A program made the position numbers and the translations under genes. Shown here piece after piece: positions 1 through 7,766 of a stretch of DNA of 64,000 bases. Origin of the DNA: Desulfonatronospira thiodismutans ASO3-1. GTDB taxonomy: Bacteria > Desulfobacterota > Desulfovibrionia > Desulfovibrionales > Desulfonatronovibrionaceae. The notes under the pieces were generated by a model that was not told the origin of the DNA, ran no database searches, and was given only the letters and a program-made list of their open reading frames with translations. The first letter of the stretch is position 1. The number at the start of each line of letters is the position of its first letter. The stretch is from NCBI RefSeq assembly GCF_000174435.1, contig NZ_ACJN02000004.1:281330-345329 (forward strand), given 5' to 3'.

Positions 1-1
1 C

Positions 2-445
2 GGTCAAAAGGCCCTGGATATGCTTGCCCACCAGGATTTCGACTGTATTCTCATGGATATTCAGATGCCGGGCATGGACGGGATGGAGGCCACAAGGCGT
101 ATCCGCGCCGCAGGGGACAGGAGACAGGAATCAGAGATCAGAGATCAGAGGTCAGAAGTCAGGGAGCACAAATCAGAGGTCAGTGGTCTGGGATCAAAGG
201 AAGGAGAGCCCATCCCTGAATCCCTCAATTCCCAGATCCCTGAATCCCAGAATTCTTCAATCCCAGAATCCCTCAATTCCCCAATCCCTGAATCCCCGAA
301 TTCCCAGATCCCAATAATAGCTTTAACCGCTTACGCCATGGATGGTGACCGGGAGCGGTTTCTCGAGGCAGGCATGAATGACTGCCTGGCCAAGCCGGTA
401 CAGAAAGACGACCTGGAGCGGATGCTCAGGAAACATTGCTCATAA
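2..445 (+). CDS. Response-regulator receiver domain, C-terminal end of a larger protein (5' partial)
   Basis: The reading frame is open from the window edge, so this is the end of a longer protein, probably a hybrid sensor kinase or multidomain regulator. The phosphoacceptor Asp lies in ILMDIQMPGMDG, the conserved Thr/Ala strand in PIIALTAYA, and the conserved Lys in CLAKPVQ, so the receiver fold is recognisable to its end. Between helix 3 (TRRIRAAG) and strand 4 (PIIALTA) there are about 60 extra residues where family members have a few. The insert is encoded by two short-period DNA repeats and contains an 8-residue repeat of the type IPESLNSQ. The frame is kept through the insert. Whether the domain still folds is unknown. 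Confidence 0.85.
   Translation, partial: GQKALDMLAHQDFDCILMDIQMPGMDGMEATRRIRAAGDRRQESEIRDQRSEVREHKSEVSGLGSKEGEPIPESLNSQIPESQNSSIPESLNSPIPESPNSQIPIIALTAYAMDGDRERFLEAGMNDCLAKPVQKDDLERMLRKHCS
114..312 (+). repeat. Degenerate heptamer and octamer repeats inside a receiver-domain coding sequence
   Basis: Positions 114-206 read as consecutive 7-mers close to AGAGGTC/AGAGATC. Positions 214-312 read as consecutive 8-mers close to CCCTGAAT, so three octamers (24 bp) give an 8-residue protein repeat. The heptamer consensus, read in reverse complement (GACCTCT), is the same as that of intergenic arrays near 34.5, 35.7, 37.2, 38.4 and 39.4 kb. Confidence 0.85.
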
Positions 446-646
446 CGCCTCCTGAACTGTTTTCTGTGCCGGTGGCTTTCAGGAACAGGGCTGCAGGACC
501 AACCCTTTACATGCTGCTGGTTTTCTTCCATCTTCCGGCCGGCATCGGCAACCCGGCAAGTCACTGACCCGGCGCAGCTGTTTCATCTGTCCATGCCGGA
601 CAAGGGTCAGCATAAACCAGTTTTTCACCAGCCACAGGAGTACACC

Positions 647-946
647 ATGAAGAGTTCAGCTGTATTGATCAACAAAGATGACAATGTGGCCACTGCCACA
701 AAGGACCTGGACGTCGGGGAAAAGGTATTGGTCCAGGACGATGATTCAACATTTGAGATTCAAGTCAAAGAACCGGTTACCTTCGGGCACAAGTTCGCCC
801 TTTCCGACATAAGCCAGGGCGGACAAATCATCAAGTACGGGGAAGTAATCGGGGTGGCCACCAGAGACATATCCAGGTTCGGACATGTCCACGTGCACAA
901 TGTAGACAGCATCCGCGGAACTTTTACAGACAGAAAGGAAGGTTAG
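647..946 (+). CDS. SAF-domain small subunit of an UxaA-type dehydratase/lyase
   Basis: This 99-residue protein matches the N-terminal SAF domain of the altronate/galactarate dehydratase family, which in many bacteria is a separate small subunit. Visible features are the VLINKDDNVATA start, the central FGHKFAL stretch and the GEVIGVAT and HVHNV segments typical of the family. The ATG at 647 is preferred over an upstream in-frame ATG at 593 because a CAGGAG site lies just before it and the usual domain begins there. It ends 2 bp before the large-subunit gene, so the two are translationally linked. Substrate could be altronate, galactarate or (R)-sulfolactate (SuyA-like); the sequence alone does not decide. 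Confidence 0.85.
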   Translation: MKSSAVLINKDDNVATATKDLDVGEKVLVQDDDSTFEIQVKEPVTFGHKFALSDISQGGQIIKYGEVIGVATRDISRFGHVHVHNVDSIRGTFTDRKEG

Positions 947-948
947 CT

Positions 949-2112
949 ATGAATATCTGGGGATACATGCGTCCAGACGGTCAGGTGGGAATCAGAAACA
1001 TGGTGGCGGTCATCCCTACAGTGGTCTGTGCCTCGGAAACCGCCAAACATATCGCCGAGAGGACCCGGAACACCATTTATCTTCCCAACCAGCACGGGTG
1101 CTGCCAGCTTGGCAATGACATGCAGCTTACCACCCAGACCCTTATAAATCTCGGCAAAAATCCAAATATCGCCGCTGTCCTGGTGGTGGGCCTGGGCTGC
1201 GAAGGCGTTCCCATTAAAAAGGTCGCTGATGAAATCGCTGCCGGTTCCCGAAAAAGGGTTGAGCACCTGATCATCCAGGAGCAGGGCGGCACCCTCAAGA
1301 CCGAAGAAAAGGGTCTGCGCCTGGTCAGGGACATGATCCAAGAGACCCAGTCCCAGCACCGGGAACAGACAGACCTGTCCAGAATAATCCTGGCCCTGGA
1401 ATGCGGAGGCTCGGACGCCACTTCCGGGCTGGTGTCCAATCCCGTGACCGGATATGTATCGGACAAGCTCATCAGCCTGGGAGGGACCACCATTTTTTCC
1501 GAAACCACCGAGATCATCGGTGCTGAGCACATTTTTTCCCGGCGCGCCAAATCAGATGAGGTAAAGAAAAAACTCCTTGATACCGTGGCCGGCTGTGAGC
1601 AGAAAGCCCGGGACCTGGGCTTTGACATGCGCGGCGGCCAGCCCACCCCGGGAAATATTCAAGGCGGGCTGACCACCATTGAGGAAAAGTCCCTGGGCTG
1701 CATATACAAGGGAGGCAAAAAGCAGCCTTTAAATGGAGTCCTGAATTACGCACAGATACCCCGGGAAAAAGGCCTGCATTTCATGGACACGCCTGGACAG
1801 GACATAGAGTCCATTACCGGCATGATAGCCGGCGGAGCCCAGGTGGTCATCTTCACCACCGGCAGGGGCACCCCTACAGGCTCACCCATTGCCCCTGTCA
1901 TCAAGATAACCGGCAATAAAACAACCTATGAAAACATGAAGGACAACATAGAATTTGATGCCAGCCCGGTGATCGACGGCCGGGAATCCATCGCCCAGGC
2001 CGGTGAAAGGCTTTTTCAGGAACTTATAGAGGTCATAAACGGCAAACAGACCAAGGCCGAAGCCCTGGGACACAGGGAATTCGGAATGTACAAGCTGCAC
2101 AGCACCTTCTAA
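949..2112 (+). CDS. UxaA-family dehydratase/sulfo-lyase large subunit
   Basis: This 387-residue protein is the catalytic C-terminal module of the UxaA/GarD family, complete in length for the stand-alone subunit. Family hallmarks are GYMRPDGQVGIRN near the start, PTVVCASE, the Cys-containing HGCCQLG, GLGCEG, LECGGSDATSG and the late FTTGRGTPTGSP. Members bind iron or an Fe-S cluster and remove water (altronate, galactarate) or sulfite (sulfolactate; SuyB) from hydroxy acids. It forms a two-gene operon with the SAF subunit at 647. In a sulfur-metabolising bacterium sulfolactate lyase is as plausible as sugar-acid catabolism, but no transporter or dehydrogenase neighbour is present to settle this. 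Confidence 0.88.
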   Translation: MNIWGYMRPDGQVGIRNMVAVIPTVVCASETAKHIAERTRNTIYLPNQHGCCQLGNDMQLTTQTLINLGKNPNIAAVLVVGLGCEGVPIKKVADEIAAGSRKRVEHLIIQEQGGTLKTEEKGLRLVRDMIQETQSQHREQTDLSRIILALECGGSDATSGLVSNPVTGYVSDKLISLGGTTIFSETTEIIGAEHIFSRRAKSDEVKKKLLDTVAGCEQKARDLGFDMRGGQPTPGNIQGGLTTIEEKSLGCIYKGGKKQPLNGVLNYAQIPREKGLHFMDTPGQDIESITGMIAGGAQVVIFTTGRGTPTGSPIAPVIKITGNKTTYENMKDNIEFDASPVIDGRESIAQAGERLFQELIEVINGKQTKAEALGHREFGMYKLHSTF

Positions 2113-2126
2113 TTCCAGAATGCACA

Positions 2127-2272
2127 GGAGCAGACAAGAAGTTGCCCGTGCCAGAAAAAATTCCTGAGCACGGGAAGCCTTCAGGCGTACACCCGGCTAA
2201 AATGCGCTTTGCTGACCTGCGAAATTCTATCGGGCAGGCGGGTGCTCCGCACATACGGTTGTGAAGAATAAA
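2127..2272 (-). repeat. Palindrome-rich dispersed repeat, copy 1 (inverted)
   Basis: In reverse complement this reads as the same element seen on the plus strand at 5083, 6538 and 6738: an A/T start (TTTATTCTT), then CCGT(A/G)TGTGCG and AGCACCCGCC, the palindrome-like GCCTGAAGGC, and GGCACGGGCAACT. It lies between the dehydratase operon and the convergent HsdM-like gene; no gene is seen here. Confidence 0.8.
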
Positions 2273-2344
2273 GATCCACAGCAAGGCATGCCCCGCCCAT
2301 ATCTTTAAACGCAGCCTTAAGGTATTCGTTAGAGTTTCTTCAGG

Positions 2345-3814
2345 CTATGTGTGCCCGGATAGCATGCCGACCTCCGCAAGTTCTCTATCCAGCTTGTCCT
2401 GGACATCTTTCAGTTCTGTGTCGATGCTGATTATCCGCTCTTTTATCTGTTCCAGGTCCGGCCTGGAAGTTCGGGTGTCTTTTCTGTACCTGCCGGGATA
2501 GAGATTATATTTGTTTCCATGGATTTTTGTGGTTGTAACAAGCATTGACCCCTTATACCCATCCTGTCTTTTCTGGAGGATGTCCATCAGGTAATCGGGG
2601 TCGAGCTTAAAGCTGCTGTTGTCTACGAACAAAACATTTTCATCCTGCTTGTCCATTTTAAGCACCAGAACGGCCATGTCGAACGTAAGACTGGGGATAT
2701 AACTCCTGGGAATTGTTATGACCGCATCCACATAGTTCACGGAGACTATGTGTGCTCTTATCAGGTGAGAACTTTCAATGCTCAGAAACCTGGCCGGCAG
2801 CAGGATGGCCCCTCTGCCTGCACTGGGCTTCATTGCATGCAGGGTATGCGCCATGTGGGCAAGCTCCAGGGTAAAGCGCCTGCCAACCAGAGTCTCCGGA
2901 AAACGGCCAAAGGGATCTTTTCTAAGCCTGGCTGCAATCCGTGAAGAAACAGAGCCCATTTGGGGCAGGCTGATTACACAGTCAAACTTTTTTAGATTTT
3001 TGTCTTCCTCGATAAAATCCGGTTCGAGTAGAAGATTCTTTGCAGGTACTTTTGAATGATCACACCCGAACAGGGCCAGGTGAACCCTGGCTGACAGGGC
3101 ATTGGTAATAATGCTGTCCTGGGCATACACATAGTTTGCCGGTTCATTTGCAACGCAGTTGAGCAGGGCTGTACCAACCCCGCATCCGGCAAAAAACACC
3201 CTGTCTTTATCCTGGATATTTAACACCCTGGACATGAACAGGCTTAAATCCACTGGTAATGAAGCAACCCTGGCCGGATCGCCATACTCGGCAATGATCT
3301 TTTGAAAGGCCCGGCAGTAATCACTCCTGGTATCCTGTCCAGAAGCATCGAAAAGATCCTCTATGCTGTAACCTTTCAGATTAAAGGCCCGGCAGTAATC
3401 ACTCCGGGCATCCTGTCCAGAAGCATCGAAAAGATCCTTTAGGCTGTAACCGTTCAGAAACTTGATTATTCTTTCCCAGACCTCTGCATCAGCTTCCTGG
3501 TAAGGTGCATGCTGTAAAACAAGATTGAAAAGTTCCCTGTCTGAATCTGAAGGTCCGGGTCCAGCAGCAAAATCAGCCATGTATTTGTTGATGAGTTTTG
3601 CAGTGCTTTCTTTTTCCCGGGGTTCCCTCCTTTTTTCCTGCGGAAAGATGTTCTGATGGAGCCGGGTAAAGCCGGGATATTTCTTTTTCTCAGCCTGCAG
3701 TTTCCAGAGCAGCATGGTCTGGGTCTGAAGGAAGGTCAACGCTCCCAGTCGGCGACTCTCGTGCTCGGAGTATATATTGGAAAGCAGTTTATATATTTCG
3801 TCATACCTGCTCAT
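2345..3814 (-). CDS. HsdM-like N6-adenine methyltransferase with degenerate motifs
   Basis: The 489-residue protein has the layout of a type I restriction methylase subunit: a helical N-terminus, a Rossmann-type methylase core from about residue 180 and a coiled C-terminus. Motif I reads FFAGCGVGTAL (about 207-217) instead of the usual DPxxGSGG, and the catalytic NPP(F/Y) of motif IV is SLPQ (about 282-285). It may therefore bind DNA or AdoMet without methylating. Residues 121-146 are repeated at 147-172 (shared core LFDASGQD and RSDYCRAF) by a 78-bp in-frame tandem duplication. The start overlaps the end of the HsdS-like gene by 4 bp (ATGA), showing coupled translation. No hsdR is nearby. 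Confidence 0.75.
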   Translation of the reverse strand: MSRYDEIYKLLSNIYSEHESRRLGALTFLQTQTMLLWKLQAEKKKYPGFTRLHQNIFPQEKRREPREKESTAKLINKYMADFAAGPGPSDSDRELFNLVLQHAPYQEADAEVWERIIKFLNGYSLKDLFDASGQDARSDYCRAFNLKGYSIEDLFDASGQDTRSDYCRAFQKIIAEYGDPARVASLPVDLSLFMSRVLNIQDKDRVFFAGCGVGTALLNCVANEPANYVYAQDSIITNALSARVHLALFGCDHSKVPAKNLLLEPDFIEEDKNLKKFDCVISLPQMGSVSSRIAARLRKDPFGRFPETLVGRRFTLELAHMAHTLHAMKPSAGRGAILLPARFLSIESSHLIRAHIVSVNYVDAVITIPRSYIPSLTFDMAVLVLKMDKQDENVLFVDNSSFKLDPDYLMDILQKRQDGYKGSMLVTTTKIHGNKYNLYPGRYRKDTRTSRPDLEQIKERIISIDTELKDVQDKLDRELAEVGMLSGHT

Positions 3815-4422
3815 TTCATACCTCCGCCAAGAATACCGTCTATCCCTACCTGTACCATCTCTTCCCTGTGCTTCAGTCTTTGACGCGTAAGACGTTCTTC
3901 CTTAAGCCACAAATACCAGATTCTGACAATCCTCTCCTGATCGTTTTGCTCTGGAAGAGGCACTTCTAAGTTTTCCAGGACAGATTTGGTTACAACCCTC
4001 TGGAAAGAACCCCCGGCCTCAGCCATGAAATATTTCTGGGCCCTGTCGGAATTCAGATACCAGTTCAGGTAATGAGGAAGGGTTTTATCGTCCTTGATCC
4101 TTAAGACCATAAAGCTTGGGGCAGCAGCAGTATTTTCCGGGACAGGGCTTTCCAGTACAACTGAATGGCTCTGTCCGGAACGACCGAAAAAAAGGATATC
4201 TCCAGGTTTGAGAAAGTAGCTTTCAATCTTTCTTCCCTTAAAGCGGATCCTGATCAACTCATCATGATTGACGCGCCTCCAGGCTGCTGTGTCCTTGGGG
4301 CGGATCACCCGCATGTTGCCCTGTGGATCTTCTTCCATCTTTTTCCTGGCCGGAAGACCTGCCGTGATCTTGGCTACTTCCTTAAGCTTTACCAATCTGG
4401 TCTGTTCTGTGTCGCTGGGCAT
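3811..4422 (-). CDS. Half-size HsdS-like specificity subunit
   Basis: This 203-residue protein looks like one target-recognition domain of a type I restriction specificity subunit: N-terminal RLVKLKEVAKITAG, central IESYFLKPGDILFFGRSG and SVLENLEVPLPEQNDQERI, followed by the usual helical spacer. A full HsdS carries two such domains in about 400 residues, so a dimer of halves would be needed. It is the first gene of a two-gene minus-strand operon with the HsdM-like gene. Because the partner methylase lacks the normal catalytic motif and no restriction subunit is present, the pair may act in something other than classical restriction. Confidence 0.75.
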   Translation of the reverse strand: MPSDTEQTRLVKLKEVAKITAGLPARKKMEEDPQGNMRVIRPKDTAAWRRVNHDELIRIRFKGRKIESYFLKPGDILFFGRSGQSHSVVLESPVPENTAAAPSFMVLRIKDDKTLPHYLNWYLNSDRAQKYFMAEAGGSFQRVVTKSVLENLEVPLPEQNDQERIVRIWYLWLKEERLTRQRLKHREEMVQVGIDGILGGGMK

Positions 4423-4688
4423 TAATTTTCCATGAAGTCTTGCTGTTCAGCAGTTCAGGGGTCCGTATCCGCCCCGGGTACTGCCCCGGGGGTAAGCCTG
4501 CAGAAAGGTCAGAAGCGTGACCATCGGCATTATCCCATTGCCGGGAACAGCAGAATTTTTTAAAAGTGCAGTACAATATATTATTCCTTAAAGCGAGAAA
4601 ATCATTGTTTATCCAATATCATTTTTTTCGGCCATTGTCAAGTACTTTTTGCATATTATCAGAGTCTGCACAAAAATTAAATTTCCTC

Positions 4689-4716
4689 TTGACTTTTTTG
4701 AAATTTATGGTATACT
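4689..4716 (+). promoter_or_regulatory. Sigma-70-type promoter, plus strand
   Basis: TTGACT (4689-4694) and TATACT (4711-4716) are 16 bp apart and preceded by AAATTTCCTC. The -10 overlaps TACTGCA (4713-4719), the reverse complement of a motif found at neighbouring promoters. The transcript would run into the region with the possible micro-ORFs. Confidence 0.6.
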
Positions 4717-4963
4717 GCACAGGACATTTTAAAGGCAGTATTAATCTTATAATCAATCTTACCCATCTGGACAGTCAAAAGTTCTAGCGCAACACGCTGG
4801 AATTGTTATGTTTTTATAATACATAGCTGCCCAATTACATTTAACAGGTAACTGCATGAAATCACAAGTCTTTTTCTTCAACTATTAACAATTAACTGAT
4901 AACTATTAACTCTCCAGTTACCCATAAGGAGGTGCACAAACAGAACCCGGCAAGAAAAACCAT

Positions 4964-5059
4964 ATGCCAAAAAAGTTGTTCATGGACCCCACCAAAAAAC
5001 AAAAAGGAGGCAGAATGCATAACCTTCTCAGGGCGTGCCGCTCACTGCTGGAGGAATAA
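4964..5059 (+). CDS. Possible micro-ORF (31 codons, or 14 codons from 5015)
   Basis: An open frame runs from ATG 4964 to TAA 5057-5059. An internal in-frame ATG at 5015 has a near-perfect ribosome site (AAAAAGGAGG) at the right distance and would give the 14-residue peptide MHNLLRACRSLLEE. A second strong site (AAGGAGG at about 4925) precedes GTG 4932 in another frame. The peptide resembles nothing I know; a leader peptide or chance are both possible. Confidence 0.25.
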   Translation: MPKKLFMDPTKKQKGGRMHNLLRACRSLLEE

Positions 5060-5082
5060 AGCCTCATGAAATTATTATTCTT

Positions 5083-5275
5083 TAAAACCGTGTGTGCGCA
5101 GCACCCGCCTGCCCGCTAAAATTCTGCAGGACAGCAAAGCGCATTTTAGTCGGGTGTGAAGCCTGAAGGCTTCCAGTGCCAGAGAAGATCTTTCCGGCTC
5201 GGGCAACTCTGTTGCACACCCCGGTGAAACCCGCTGCGCGGAGACAAAAGTCTGTTTCACGGGGCGAGCGGGCGG
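5083..5275 (+). repeat. Palindrome-rich dispersed repeat, copy 2
   Basis: Begins TTTAAAACCGTGTGTGCG, continues through CAGCACCCGCCTGCC, GAAGCCTGAAGGCTTC (palindrome), GGGCAACTCTGTTGC and GCGGCTTTGCCGC. The short inverted repeats follow each other, so the transcript would form a chain of small hairpins. It matches the inverted copy at 2127 and the copies at 6538-6850. Confidence 0.8.
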
Positions 5276-5324
5276 CTTTGCCGCTCACGGCCGGGGCAAA
5301 CAGCCCCCACAGACTCCCTGCGGC

Positions 5325-5360
5325 CCCTTTTTTAAAGCACCCCCCGCTTTTAAAAAAGGG
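5325..5360 (+). terminator. A/T-rich hairpin upstream of clpP
   Basis: CCCTTTTTTAAAGC (5325-5338) pairs with GCTTTTAAAAAAGGG (5346-5360) around a C-rich loop, with one bulged base. It ends just before a TTGACA (5362-5367). It could terminate upstream transcription; there is no clean T run after the stem. Confidence 0.4.
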
Positions 5361-5499
5361 CTTGACAAAAGCTGTAATCTGCAGTACACATTATTTTGCT
5401 AAACGATAAACCAGAGATCACCTCCTGAGATGAACATCAATTGCCACTTGTAAAGATATAATAACTTTAAAAAAACATCAATCAAAAACAAATTTCTAC

Positions 5500-5528
5500 T
5501 TGACAAAACGTGCAGTATTTAATATACT
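5500..5528 (+). promoter_or_regulatory. clpP promoter
   Basis: TTGACA (5500-5505) and TATACT (5523-5528) with 17-bp spacing, about 95 bp upstream of the clpP start. The spacer holds TGCAGTA (5511-5517), and AAATTTCTAC precedes the -35, as at 4689 and 7697. Confidence 0.75.
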
Positions 5529-5621
5529 ACTTCTTACACTTGGCAGGGGCATTTTTGAAAAGGGCTTGAATATCTTTAACGGGCAGGTGGTTCAGGCGTC
5601 TGCCGGCAAAAAGGAGGTCAG

Positions 5622-6263
5622 ATGAAATACACACCAATGGTAATCCACAGCGAAGGCAGAAACGAAAGATCATACGATATCTTCTCCAGGCTTCTTAAGG
5701 ACAGGATTATATTCATCGGGGTCCCGGTGGACGATCAGCTGGCCAACCTTGTCTGTGCTCAGCTGCTTTTTCTGGAATCGGAAAGCTCGGAAATGGAAAT
5801 CAACCTGTACATCAATTCCCCGGGCGGTTCAGTCACTGCGGGGATGGCCATATATGACTCCATCCAGTACATTTCTGCCCCTGTAGCAACCCTGTGCATG
5901 GGTCAGGCCTCCAGCATGGGAGCTCTGCTGCTGGCCGCCGGACAGAAAGGAATGCGCTATGCCCTGCCCCACAGCCGGATACTTATCCATCAGCCCCTTG
6001 GAGGCTTTCAGGGACAGGCAGCTGACATCGACATTCATGCCCGGGAGATCATCAGGATCAAACAGGAAATAAACGCAATAATGGCCCATCACACTGGAAA
6101 AGACATGGCCACAGTGGAACACGACATGGACAGGGACTATTTCATGGGACCGGCAGAAGCAAAGGAATACGGAATCATCGATCATGTATTGACAACAAGG
6201 GCCGGGCTGGAAGGCCGACAGAGCCAGGACAAGGGGAGAAGTGCTAGAGCGGCAGCGGCATAA
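5622..6263 (+). CDS. clpP: ATP-dependent Clp protease proteolytic subunit
   Basis: This 213-residue protein is a complete ClpP serine peptidase. The catalytic triad is visible as Ser98 in GQASSMG, His123 in ILIHQPLGG and Asp172 in MDRDYFM, and YINSPGGSV is present. ClpP forms tetradecamers in the cytoplasm and degrades proteins fed by ClpX or ClpA. A strong AAAGGAGG site precedes the ATG. Neither tig, clpX nor lon is adjacent, so it is not the usual housekeeping cluster and may be a second, specialised copy. The C-terminal tail ends in an Ala/Arg-rich stretch. The promoter has a TGCAGTA element, suggesting shared regulation with neighbours. Confidence 0.95.
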   Translation: MKYTPMVIHSEGRNERSYDIFSRLLKDRIIFIGVPVDDQLANLVCAQLLFLESESSEMEINLYINSPGGSVTAGMAIYDSIQYISAPVATLCMGQASSMGALLLAAGQKGMRYALPHSRILIHQPLGGFQGQAADIDIHAREIIRIKQEINAIMAHHTGKDMATVEHDMDRDYFMGPAEAKEYGIIDHVLTTRAGLEGRQSQDKGRSARAAAA

Positions 6264-6331
6264 GTTAATATTATATTATATTTGATAACGTTTAAAATGT
6301 CAAGCAAAACCTGATATTATACGATTAAAAC

Positions 6332-6358
6332 CTGGTTCAGGTTGACCGCCTGAACCAG
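6332..6358 (+). promoter_or_regulatory. Hairpin between clpP and a small membrane peptide
   Basis: CTGGTTCAGG (6332-6341) pairs perfectly with CCTGAACCAG (6349-6358) around a 7-nt loop. No T run follows, so it looks more like a processing or attenuation hairpin than a terminator. Confidence 0.45.
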
Positions 6359-6391
6359 ACTGTTGCCGCCTCATGAGGCAGGGAGGACAGC

Positions 6392-6484
6392 ATGTCAAGA
6401 CTTTTTACAACGAGAAACACCGTCCTGGTGCTCTGCATTCTTTATGTAATTGTAATCCCCTTTTGCGGCAGCTGCTCCATCTGA
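6392..6484 (+). CDS. Small membrane peptide, 30 residues
   Basis: An open frame from ATG 6392 to TGA 6482-6484 encodes MSRLFTTRNTVLVLCILY followed by VIVIPFCGSCSI. It has a basic N-terminus, one hydrophobic helix and a Cys-rich tail, the layout of a one-helix membrane protein. A GGGAGG ribosome site sits at the right distance and a hairpin (6332-6358) lies upstream. It could be co-transcribed with clpP. I do not recognise it. Confidence 0.4.
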   Translation: MSRLFTTRNTVLVLCILYVIVIPFCGSCSI

Positions 6485-6537
6485 ATCTGCAACAGGCTGG
6501 GGTAAAAATTCAGGAGGCAACGCCTCCTGAACCCTTT

Positions 6538-6850
6538 ATTCTTAAAAACCGTGTGTGCGCAGCACCAGTGTGAAGCCTGCAGGCTTCCCGTGCCAAACAA
6601 GATCTTTCTGGCACCCCAGTTGAATGCCCTGCGGGCTAGCTCATGAGCTATTCAACGGGGCAGGCTGGCAACTCCGTTGCACACAGGCGGCTCTGCCGCT
6701 CACGGCCGGAGAAGTAGCGCCTCTTGAACTCTTTATTCTTTAAAACCGTGCGTGCGGAGCACCCGTGTGAAGCCTTAAGGCTTCCAGTGCCAGAAAAGAT
6801 TTTTTGGCACGGGCAACTCCGTTGCACACAGGCGGCTCTGCCGCTCACTA
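6538..6850 (+). repeat. Palindrome-rich dispersed repeat, copies 3 and 4
   Basis: Two copies in tandem (about 6538-6712 and 6738-6850) of the element at 2127 and 5083. Both run from ATTCTT(T)AAAACCGTG(T/C)GTGCG through GCCAGAAAAGAT-like sequence to GGCGGCTCTGCCGCTCAC. The first carries an extra insert with AGCTCATGAGCT. The second ends 12 bp before the phosphoesterase start, so it would form that gene's 5' leader. Confidence 0.8.
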
Positions 6851-6862
6851 AAGGAACAGATT

Positions 6863-7549
6863 ATGTCCCAAGAAGCAAAAATCCTTATCTGCGGAGACCC
6901 GCACGGCTATTTCGACTATGCAGCCAGAAGCGCCGAAGAACATGGTGCCCGGGCGGTGATCTTTGCAGGGGATCAGTGCCCGCCGAGGCCCCTGGAGGAG
7001 ATTGTGGCCGAAAGCGGATTCACCTGCCCTGTATACTACATCCTGGGTAATCACGATTCAGACCGCGAAGAGTGGCTGGTAAACCACTTAGGCATGCAGG
7101 AGCAGAACCTGCACTGCAGGACAGTGGAAATAGCCGGCATCAAAGTCGCAGCACTTGGCGGGGTGTTCCGGGCCTCAGTATGGCACCCCCGGCAGGAAAA
7201 AGCCCCCAGGTTCTACTCCAGGCAGGCCTTCCTGGAACACGCAAGGCCCCAGACCAGGTTCAGGCACTGGCTGCCCCGCAAGCACTGGACCACCATATTT
7301 CCGGAGGATATGGACGCACTCAGACAGCAGGGCAACGCGGACATCCTATTGTGCCACGAGGCTCCAACCACTCACCGCCACGGGTTCGAGGAAATCGATC
7401 AGCTGGCTGCAGACCTTGGGGTAAAGATGATCATTCACGGCCACCACCACCGTTATTACCGGTCCGGACTGGAAAACGGCATACAGGTGACTGGCCTGGG
7501 CATTTCAGCAGATGGAGTATTTGCATTTTCCAGAGAGATTCTCGGTTGA
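6863..7549 (+). CDS. Calcineurin-like metallophosphoesterase
   Basis: This 228-residue protein carries the metal-binding motifs of the metallophosphoesterase family in order: GDPHG (11-15), GDQ (36-38), GNHD (62-65), a CHEAP segment and C-terminal HGHHHR. These ligate two metal ions and hydrolyse phosphomono- or diesters. The substrate cannot be read; relatives cut cyclic nucleotides, dinucleotides or phosphoproteins. The N-terminus has no signal peptide, so it is cytoplasmic. The ATG at 6863 follows AAAGGAACAG. It stands alone, between a palindromic repeat upstream and a promoter-rich gap downstream. Confidence 0.9.
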   Translation: MSQEAKILICGDPHGYFDYAARSAEEHGARAVIFAGDQCPPRPLEEIVAESGFTCPVYYILGNHDSDREEWLVNHLGMQEQNLHCRTVEIAGIKVAALGGVFRASVWHPRQEKAPRFYSRQAFLEHARPQTRFRHWLPRKHWTTIFPEDMDALRQQGNADILLCHEAPTTHRHGFEEIDQLAADLGVKMIIHGHHHRYYRSGLENGIQVTGLGISADGVFAFSREILG

Positions 7550-7571
7550 TCCATTCAGACATAGATTTTTT

Positions 7572-7600
7572 TTGTCAAAACAAGATTTGCAGTATATAAT
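7572..7600 (+). promoter_or_regulatory. Promoter upstream of the VirD4-like gene (distal)
   Basis: TTGTCA (7572-7577) and TATAAT (7595-7600) with 17-bp spacing; TGCAGTA (7588-7594) sits directly against the -10. Confidence 0.6.
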
Positions 7601-7696
7601 AATATGTTTTTTGATCATTTCGCAAAAATAAAAAAGATAATAAAAATAAAGACGATATACTTTCTGATGTACAGGCACTCAACCTCAAATTTCCTC

Positions 7697-7725
7697 TTGA
7701 CAAAATCAGCAGTTTATTGTATATT
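7697..7725 (+). promoter_or_regulatory. Promoter upstream of the VirD4-like gene (proximal)
   Basis: TTGACA (7697-7702) and TATATT (7720-7725), 17-bp spacing, preceded by AAATTTCCTC exactly as at 4689. The spacer contains CAGCAGTTT, a variant of the TGCAGTA motif. The gene start is 42 bp downstream. Confidence 0.7.
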
Positions 7726-7766
7726 GCATATACGTTCAAACCTGAAACCATACAAAGGAGAATTTT

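Larger units (their letters stand above)
4423..5621. other. 1.2-kb intergenic region with promoters, a repeat and small reading frames
   Basis: This A/T-rich gap separates the divergent HsdM/S-like operon from clpP. It contains TGCAGTA motifs (4567-4573, inverted 4713-4719, 5380-5386, 5511-5517), a promoter at 4689, possible micro-ORFs at 4964-5059, a palindrome-rich repeat (5083-5275), a hairpin (5325-5360) and the clpP promoter at 5500. No longer gene is evident. Confidence 0.7.

Noticed and set aside
943..1646. Long minus-strand frames opposite the UxaA-type gene
   Set aside because: They mirror codon bias of the real gene on the plus strand and have no recognisable product.
5622..7549. 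clpP and the metallophosphoesterase as one operon
   Set aside because: They are 600 bp apart with a hairpin and two repeat copies between them; co-transcription is not supported.
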